Below the pieces are notes generated by a model. That model had not been told where the DNA came from, did no database searches, and saw only the letters and a program-made list of their open reading frames with translations. Below, piece by piece: positions 56,254 through 64,000 of a stretch of DNA of 64,000 nt (the stretch's first letter is position 1; every line of letters starts with the position of its first letter). Both the position numbers and the translations under genes were made by a program. The stretch spans positions 372,001-436,000 of the forward strand of contig QPFY01000010.1 in the NCBI GenBank assembly GCA_003665825.1, in the 5' to 3' direction. Origin of the DNA: Microbotryum silenes-acaulis. Lineage: Eukaryota; Basidiomycota; Microbotryomycetes; Microbotryales; Microbotryaceae.

Positions 56254-58781
56254 TTACGGAAACTCGCGAATGTTGCCGTTGGCCTTGGCCGTTTGAGCAG
56301 GTGGCCCCAGCCCTCCATTTCCCTTCGTCGGCCCGGGCGGAAGCGGTGAAGGGAGGCGAGGCAGTGGCCCAGCAGGGAGAGGAGGTCGGGTCGAGATTCC
56401 CGGTGCCGATCCCACGGCCGCGGCAGAAGATTTGGACCGTTGTCGACCGAACGAGGCGAAGAATCCACTCGGCGGTCGTGATACTGGAGCCTGACCCTGG
56501 CCGACCGTTGACTTCTTCTTCGACAACCGCGTCGAGGTCGATGCAGAGGTCGATGACTGCGGGAGTGTGGTCGTGGACGTTTGCGCCGAGGGCAAGTCTC
56601 GTTGCTGTTGATGGAAGGCGAGTGCAGGCATAGGTTCGCGCGGTCGAATGTTACTCGATCTTATGGGCGAAGCAGCCATCGATTTCGAGCCGTTGGAGAA
56701 CGGGGCCGTGCGAGAACTCAGCTTCGGTAAAGAAGGCACGCTCGGAGGCAAGGTCGGTACGGCGCGCTGCGAACGACCAAAGAACGTTTGCCGGATCGAC
56801 CTGCTCGGGCTCTTGCTCGACAACACGGGCGCGGACTGCGTCGATCGATTCGAGTTGGTCGAGTCCTTCATCGTGGGATTCGCCAAACGCTCATTCTCGT
56901 CCTTCTTGCCCACTCCAAAGAATCGGAACGATGATTTGCGCGGGCGCTTGATTGCTTCGATCATCGGAGGACCGAGCAGAGCAGGAGTCTTGTCTTGAAT
57001 GGGCGGGGGCAGGTCGACGGGCGGTTTCTTTGCAAATTGCGCTTGAGCAATGGGCTTGATGTGTTCGTCGAGAGGAGGAGTCAACGGTGCAGCGGGCAGC
57101 GGCTCCGTCGAAGCGGTCGTCAACGATGTAGCCGGTTGGTCAACGGCGCGTTGCTGCGGCATCAGGATGGGTTCCACACCAGTGTCGGCATAGATAGAAG
57201 AGACACGAGGGGGCGGGTTCGTCAATTCGCCTCGCTCTGCAAGAGGCGACGGATCGCGACGTCTCGGCGGTGGCGTAGCTATGGACTCCATGTCGTGATC
57301 GCTTTGACGAGAGCTCGAGGACGGCATGCGTGCATGCCCCGTCTTGAGGCTGTTGCGCGAAGCCGACTTCGGGATCGGCTTGACGGGAGAACTCGGTTCG
57401 GTAGGAACGGGTGCCGGTGTCTCGACTGTGCGGTCGATCGAGTTCGATGAAGATGCTCGAGGTAGATCTCGGTCAGACGCCGAGGGCGGCAGGGAACAGG
57501 CTCGCGGTGTCTCACTTTTCGGTGTCTCCGGCAGGGGCACCGAGGCCGCCAGCATTTGAACCGCGATTGGGATCGGGGTGGCTGCGCTCGGACGGTTGCC
57601 CCGCGACGCAATGCTGTTGCTCGAAACCTCGCGGCTGCGTCGGTTATCGGTCGTAGGAGCAGGAGACGACATCCTCGAGGGTGTGGCCGAGTTCGGACCC
57701 TGTCGCGACGGCGTCCGCAGACTACGATGCTCGGGCGAAGGGTGAGGCACCGACTGTGGCTGGGTTGCGTACCTGGGGTCGAGCCCAGGTGACGGAGGGA
57801 GTGGGAGAGAGTAGGTCGGTGAAGGCAAGGGGAGTTGGGTCACAGATCGAGAGGTCGGTATTGGGGGTGCTGCAAAGCTCGCTGGCGGCGGCGGCAGGGG
57901 CAATGTTGCCTCGGAACTCGATCTGAACCACCCCAACGAGCTGCGGCTCCTGAACCCGCCGACGTCGGAAACGAACGAGCCGGCGTTGGACTTTCTCCGA
58001 TCGGCGCGACTGGTGAGATCTTGGGTGTGTACCTGTAGGTCGGCTTTGCTGATCTTTCCCTTTGCAGCGGCTTTGGCCCGGTCCTTCTCGAGCGCCTTCT
58101 GCGCCTTAAGCGTGCGTTGATAGAGCTTGGAGTGCGTGTAGTCGATATTTGGAGGTAGAGTGCTCGTTGTCGTGTCTGCGAGTGACATGTTCTGTGCATT
58201 CGGGGAACGGGAAAGCCAAGATCAGTCAATGAGCCTGGTCCGGAGCTTCGAATGACGCGAGAATGAGCGCTCACATCGGCATGAATTTCTCCCGACAATT
58301 TGCTTCGGCCTTGACTGCTCCCCGCCGTCAACAAAGGGGGACGAGCGCTTGCACTGCCTTGCTTCTTGGTCCCATTTGCACCCGCCATGAAGCTCGCCCT
58401 GACCGAGGCACGATGCGATTGCGATTCGCCGAAGCTCGAGCTGCGTTGCTTGGACCCCCACGGCGCCTCAGGGGTCTTCCATGGAACGGGACTCGTCGCG
58501 GGCGACGACGGTGCGGTCGTCGAGCCGTTGCCCAGGGTCGACCCGGAGCTGGTGAAGCACGATGAATTCCTCGAACTCGAAGAAATGGGGCTCGGAGCGA
58601 GCCCGTTCGGCGGTGTAGGCCCCAGAAACGAGGAGCGCACGCGTTCGTTGACCGAGTACTGCAGTGCCGTGTCGTAAGGTGATCCCTCGAAGCCGGCGTC
58701 GAAGCCAAAGGGGTCGATCAGGTCGACGGGCAAACGCGACTGACGACGACCATCGGAGATGTGCGGCGCAAAGTCGGCCAT
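56254..58781 (-). CDS. large intrinsically disordered Ser/Pro-rich protein
   Basis: Two exons (58,781-58,275 and 58,191-56,254) join in phase to give about 814 residues. The only regular segment is a predicted helix near the junction (SKLYQRTLKAQKALEKDRAKAAAKGKIS). Most of the rest is Ser, Pro, Thr and Arg with many S-P and R-x-x-S sites, and two short aromatic islands (FRFFGVGKK and SGFFASFGRQRSK) that look like binding motifs. I do not recognise the family. The composition suggests a phosphorylated scaffold or cell-polarity type protein, but nothing in the sequence proves this. The long uninterrupted ORF and the good splice site support a real gene. Confidence 0.72.
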
Positions 58782-60692
58782 ACGTGAATACTGTAGACGG
58801 GTGGAAAAATGTTGTATGTCGCGTCGGGATGGACATGGCGCGACCAAGCACAACCGCAAACGGTAAAGCCAAGACGATCGGGGTGAGAGACGAGGGGTCA
58901 AATGAGTGGCACGCGTTAGTACGAGGGCATGGACACACGTGCACGCCATACACAGAGAGAGGTCATCCCGACACCTCTTCTTCAACATGCGGTCTTGACG
59001 CCTTGCGCATGCAAGGGAAAAGAAGCCTGTACTGCGACGACGTACCCTATTGATCGCGTCCAACGGTCTCTCCACGCCCACGGCCGCGACCTTGAGATCC
59101 TCCACGAGCAGTTCCTCCTGCGCCAACACGTGCAAGCCCGGTGCGACGTGCGATTGCATCCGTCCGTTGTAGATGCTTCCCATCTCGGTCCGAGTCGGTC
59201 GGTCGTGGAACTGCAAATGCGATGCGATGCGATGCGATGCGATGCGATTTGCTGCTGCGACTCGCGATCGGGTGACTGGCCTTCGCGTGTTTCCTCTAGG
59301 CACGTTCGCACAGGAAGGCGTCCCAAGGGTGATCCTACTCCTGCGTACTCTGTTCAGAATAGCCGTGCTGCGGGACTTTGACCCAGTGGAAGCAGACGAT
59401 GCGGGTGATGTAGACCGATCGGTGCGAGCAGATCGTCGCGATTTCGACCGCGGGCGGGTTGGTGCTGGGCGGGCGCGAGCGTGTAACGAACGGGTCGGTC
59501 GCACGGGGCGCGTTCGAGCTCGCTACTTCTTCTCGCGAAGCTCACGCAACAGCCTCGAAAGTCGTCCTGAAATCGTAGAGAAATGGTATTGCCACTGCAG
59601 TCGACTAAGTCGCAGGTGGGAGGACGAGACGAGGCCGGACGGAGTTGAGGCACAGACTGAGCTTGAAGCCGCCGACGCGTGGACGATGACTGACGATGAG
59701 ACGGGCACGAGGCAAGCCGGCGCACGAGGTGCCGCGTTCGACGCAGACAACGGACGCAGGCGCGCAAGGACCCCGAGTGCTCGGGCACGCGTGTGTGTGA
59801 GCCAGAAGCCTCAAGCTTAACTTAAGTTCGGCCGGTCGCAGAAAAGGCTACCAGGGTTATGTTCGAAGTCGGCCGTCGCTCCTGCGTATCGATCGCCCAG
59901 AGGTGAGACGGGGGAGGGGGTTTAGAAGAGAAAGAGAACAAAAACACAACGCAAGGTGATCGAATTCCGTACGCACAAAAAATCAGTAAGGTGCTCAAGC
60001 TCAAGAGCGAGCGCGGCTGATTACAAGTTTCGACATGCCCTGGGGCCTGTGCACACTGCAAGTATCTAAGATTGCGGTTGATCCTGGCAGACTGTCAGGA
60101 GAGCGGGTCCTCGACTCGGAGCTCCGTAGGCAACACCGGGAGATTGCAATTACAAGGTGACTTTTCTACAAAAGTCACCGCTCACGAAATTGCTCCAGTC
60201 AAGCAAGTCCGTCTGGTAATGAACCCTCCGAACTTGCGAGTCTGTTGACAAGGTTATCGACGTCGATCGGACCGCGTCCGGACGGTGTCCCGGAATCACG
60301 GGACCGTGATCGGAAGCGTCGGTCCCAAAATCCAAGCGCGCCAAGAAATTGCCAGCGAGCAAAGAGCTTTCAAGGAGCATGGCGTACAGCCATGCTAAGA
60401 AATCGGATGATTCGAGGGGATGATCAAGCCACTTGGAAGTTGAGATCTAATAACGCGCGCCATGGACCCTCTTTGCCCGTATCGCCGAACAACCTCGTAG
60501 GTCCTCAGCCCATCTGATTACGCGTCCGCCCCATTTCACGGGTCCGACACCTCGGCCGCAGTCGACGCCGCACCGTTAGCAGCCGAGGTCCGAGCCACAC
60601 GTGTGCACATTGATGCACAGCGATGCACCCGAATGCACCGCCGGGCAATCTCGGCGTCTCGGGCGCCCGTGGATCAAGCGCGTCATACTCAG
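58782..60692. other. intergenic region with pentamer array
   Basis: About 1.9 kb without a recognisable gene. It holds six tandem ATGCG pentamers at about 59,218-59,247, GC-rich sequence up to 59,820, and no structured RNA that I could support. It includes the upstream region of the disordered protein gene and ends at the solo arm-end repeat. Confidence 0.5.
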
Positions 60693-60928
60693 GGTCTTCA
60701 AGCCATCTCCACCTCGGTCGACAAGGTCCCTTTTTCTTTTTCTGTTGCTTTCGAACTGGTTTCACCTCGGAACTCTTACGCTGGCGGTGCTAAGTGGCAG
60801 GCGACTTGCCCTTGTTTAGCCTAGCCAGATCCAACTCCTACATTGAGCCTCCCTCGTGAACCCTTTTCGTGTTTTGTAGTTTTTGAGTGCACGTATCGAG
60901 ATGCGCATGCACCACGGATTTGAAATTC
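60693..60928 (+). repeat. solo copy of the arm outer end (copy C)
   Basis: About 236 bp matching the outer ends of the two inverted arms (34,609-34,929 and the reverse of 15,582-15,830). It starts at GGTCTTCAAGCCATCTCCACC and ends at CCACGGATTTGAAATTC, exactly the tip seen in the other two copies. Nothing of the inner arm, the XPG-like gene or the Fanzor genes accompanies it. That fits a solo terminal fragment or a small non-autonomous element. Confidence 0.8.
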
Positions 60929-61156
60929 GACACCTCGGGTCGTTGCTGCGCACCATCCACTGCCAAACCGAGCGGCCACCATCAGGAGCCTCAGAACGAT
61001 TCATAAAGCTCGGCGAATGGTTACAGGGGAAAGACAACAACAACAACGAGCGGACTTTGTATTCTTCACGACTTAGTAATCCGGCTATTTTGTCTTCTAC
61101 GCAAATGGTGCGACCAAAGTCAACCCTTTCACCCGTCTTCGCTTCGACCCTAACGG

Positions 61157-63636
61157 CTAAGTCGAACTTGAGGGGTTCGCATCCTTCCCAGCCGTAGCTG
61201 CTCCCCCTTCTCCACCTTTGCTCTCGTCGAAATCAATGACGCCAACGTCGTGCGACTTGCCGCACACAGCAATCTGTTTCCCATTGGCCTTCCACGCGAG
61301 CTCGTAAACGGGTCCCGTGTGCGTGTATTCGAGGTGCAAAGAGCGATCCTTGACGCGCCACACGAGCAACTTGCCGTCGTTCGATCCGGTCGCAAGGAAC
61401 GCGCCGTTGAGAGAGAAGGCAATCGAATAAAGCCAGTCCGAGTGGAACGCGAACGTATGCAAGCAGACACCCGCATCGGCGTCCCACAGTCGAGCCGTGT
61501 TGTCGAACGAGGCCGAAGCGACGAGCCGGGGTCGTGCGGTCGCAGAAGGAGACCATGCGAGAGCGTGGACATCGGCGGTGTGGCCATCGAGCACGAGCTG
61601 ACCACCATTGTCCTCGCTGTCGATGAGGCGCTCCTCGTCGCGGTCAACGGCGGCTTTGGATTCCTCGATTTGGAACCCGGGAATGTTGCGCAGTGACCAC
61701 AGACGAAGCGAATAGTCGTCCGACACCGAAGCGAGCAAGGTCCCACACGGCGAGAACTTGACATAGTTGACGTCATCGCGATGCCCTTTGAAGCGATAGA
61801 CGGGTGTGATGCGTGCGACATTGAAAAGGTGGATGGTCTTGTCCGACGAGGCGCTGGCGAAAGTTTGATCGTCGTTCCAGTCGAGATGCAACACCGAATC
61901 GGCGTGCGTCGCCCACTGCTGCTTGACCTTGCCGCTGCTGATCTCCCAGAGGCAGACGGTACCATCAATCGACCCCGTCAGAAGCATCGTACCAAGCCGG
62001 TTCCACTGCAAAGACAAGATTGCGCGTTGATGCATCGACAGGACGAGATGCAGATCACCGGAAGCAGTCCAGATCCGGGCGATGCCATCTTCGCTTCCTG
62101 TAGCGAGCAACGACCCGCTGGGATCCCAGGCGATTGCGCCCACGTCGACGCGTCGTTGTGCCGACGAATGCTTCAGTGTAATGTTGTCCTTGAGCACGTC
62201 TCGATGCTGCGAGGACGAAGATGCTCGTGTGGAAGGCACGTCCCATATCCGGCATGTCGAATCCGTGGCACCCGTGGCGAGAAGAGATGGCACCTTGGGG
62301 TTCCATGTGCAAGCTTGAATTTTCTGCAAGAAGATTCGAGTAAGGGGGTTCGAATGAGCATTTGCACCCTCTGGCTAACGGTGACCAGCACGCAAGGCAC
62401 TCACCGCGATCGTGTGACCCTGCAGTAACCTGACAGGCCCCTTCTCCGCCGACCACTTCAACGCTCTGGATGCGTCGACCGTCGGGAAGACTTCGGCCGA
62501 GTCGCTCGAGCTAGGTTTATGCGGCGGCCCGTTCGAAGGCTTAGCCCCCCGCTTCTTCTTCTTCTTGTCGTTCGAATCGTCGAGTGCGCTACCATCTTCG
62601 GCCTTGATCTTGACCAGCTCGGCATGACTACGCTTCTCCCCGTCGGGCAATGACGCCCTACGGTCGGATGGTGCTGTCGTATCGGATGGACTTGTCGGTG
62701 TGGACGTGACGCTGGCCGACCCTGCCCCGCTGCTCGACATTGATGTGGGTCGCTTTTTTGGATTGGCAACACCATCGGCACTCGTTTGGATCGATTTCGG
62801 TTTCCTCTGCACGTTCGGAGAGACGGACCGAGGTGTCGAACTGGCAGAATGACCATTCTTCTTCGTCGTCGGGGCAGCCGGTGACGCCGCGTCGACCTCC
62901 ATCGCATCATCGGCATGGGCGCCATTCGCTTTAGGTCCTCGCTTGGAGGATCCGTCGCTGGCGGTCATCTTGGGTCGTTTGCCGACCTCGGAGCTGACAA
63001 AGTCCCGGTCTGATCCTTTTCGCTTGCCATTCAGATTGGATGTCGAGGTGGCGTTCAACTCCTTCTCTTTGCCCTTGGCCTTTTCGGACTTGTTCGAAGA
63101 GGTTGCTTGGGTCGACGCTCGAGGTGCTGCTGCGGCTGCGCTGGGTTCAGACGGTTGCTGGGGTGGAACAGCGGAAGAAGTGGATGGTGTTGAGGTGGAT
63201 TGGGCGGCGCTCGCAGCTGTTGTTGTCGCTGTGGGTAAAGTGGGCGATGGCTGCTTGTGCATGACCCTGGGTAACGGTGGTAGCGGCATTGTGTTGGGGA
63301 TCGTGTACCCAATCAATCGTGGTGAAAGTTCCTTGGGGTCCTATGAAGACCGCACGAGGTAGAGATTAAGTCAGCTGGCGAGTCGAGGGACGTTGGTAAA
63401 GTGATCACTTGGGAGCGGGTGTGCTGGACTGACGCCTCGATACCGTGCCTCCGCTTCGAGGTAGAGTAGCCCCTTTTGCAGTATCCGTACGAGATGACCT
63501 GGCGGGATCGAGTGGTCGAGCACTGCATTGAGGGCGTTCTTGCGTCCGTTGATGGGGGTCGAAGCCGAGGACGACGACGAGGTCGGACCAGCGAGCGACG
63601 ACTCGTGCATGAGCGAGAAGGCGGTGTGTGTGTAGC
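61157..63636 (-). CDS. TBL1/SIF2-like WD40 corepressor subunit (first exon not found)
   Basis: This resembles transducin beta-like 1 / SIF2, a WD40 subunit of histone-deacetylase corepressor complexes (NCoR/SMRT; Set3C in yeast). Three exons (63,636-63,434, 63,340-62,405 and 62,323-61,157) join in frame to give about 767 residues. The N terminus continues a LisH motif (YTHTAFSLMHES), followed by the family signature PPGHLVRILQKGLLYLEAEA. A long disordered Lys/Ser-rich linker follows, then seven or eight WD40 repeats (for example LLATGATDSTCRIWD, LLATGSEDGIARIW, GHRDDVNYVKFSPCGTLLASVSDDYSLRLW). The first part of the LisH motif must lie in an upstream exon. I could not find it in the remaining 364 bases, so it probably lies beyond the right edge. 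Confidence 0.88.
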
Positions 63637-64000
63637 CTGCGGGAGCCGAGAGGCAATGACATGTCAGTTCATCTTGATAATGTGGTGAGTCGGCATGATG
63701 CTTGAGCGCCGGAGATTGGGAACGACAGCGACGATGGCATGGGGCTGCTTTGTTTTGGCGCTCGCGCTGGCTCGAAACGTCAAATGGCGGGCAGCGAGCA
63801 GGCGCGCCAAGCGGGGAGGGAGGGCGTGACCGATGCCCCCGTCCCTACACTGCAACGCAACATGGCCGACCCAACATGCCATCATGTATGTTCCCGGAAT
63901 TCGCTGGACACGTCGAGCGGGGAGTGTGACATTCATCCATCGGATTGGCGTCCCCATGGTCGTCGTCGTCGTCGTCGTCCTTGGTCGTCCGCCCGCCAGG
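63637..64000. other. right edge of the window, no exon identified
   Basis: Upstream of the first visible TBL1-like exon. It should contain an intron and perhaps the 5' end of that gene, but no LisH start was found in any minus-strand frame. A short GTC-type triplet repeat lies at about 63,959-63,977. Confidence 0.45.

Noticed and set aside
60070..60100. Possible start of an 18S rRNA gene (GGTTGATCCTGGCAG resembles the conserved 18S 5' end)
   Set aside because: Only about 15 bases match, with a mismatch, and nothing after it resembles 18S rRNA.

Overview
The window is nuclear DNA of a fungus. Most genes have several short introns of about 45-110 bases with GT..AG borders. The genes belong to fungal families: a Zn2Cys6 regulator, MED13, the NF-Y subunit HAP5, BST1, a MARVEL protein and GDI/REP. 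The compact, GC-rich, intron-dense style with Ser/Pro-rich disordered proteins fits a basidiomycete, possibly Pucciniomycotina. That placement is inference from style and was not tested.

Left part (1-15,580) is ordinary gene space. It holds the 3' end of a MARVEL-type membrane protein, then a 24.6-copy 14-bp minisatellite directly upstream of a nine-exon FAHD1-like acylpyruvase, then the Mediator subunit MED13 (minus strand, about 1,956 aa). A 1.6-kb divergent promoter region with a strong G-quadruplex motif follows, then the GPI inositol-deacylase BST1.

Middle part (15,582-34,929) is bounded by two inverted, nearly identical arms of about 1.1 kb. Inside the left arm lie an XPG/FEN1-family nuclease gene and the first two exons of a Fanzor gene. 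That Fanzor copy is cut off by a 5'-truncated LINE fragment, which is followed by a 521-bp piece of an F-box gene. Inside the right arm, on the minus strand, is a second Fanzor gene. It lacks its first exon but keeps the RuvC and zinc-ribbon motifs (about 900 codons). Fanzors are the eukaryotic relatives of TnpB/Cas12, RNA-guided nucleases carried by transposons. Between the two copies lie two host genes (an SCP2-type thiolase and HAP5) and several unrecognised, partly broken ORFs.

Right part (34,930-64,000) is again dense host gene space. In order it holds an intact F-box-like gene touching the right arm, a phytanoyl-CoA-dioxygenase-like protein, an amino-acid permease, a Zn2Cys6 regulator, Rab escort protein (MRS6), a FAM32A-like protein, Rab GDI, a ketopantoate-reductase-like protein, a U1A/U2B''-type RRM protein, a large disordered protein, a third solo copy of the arm end, and a TBL1/SIF2-like WD40 corepressor whose first exon was not found.

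The most interesting content is the middle region: two diverged Fanzor genes, one beside an XPG-type nuclease, in repeats whose flanks are much more alike than the Fanzors themselves. Exon borders were worked out by eye from reading frame, splice signals and remembered family motifs. No alignment or database search was run.
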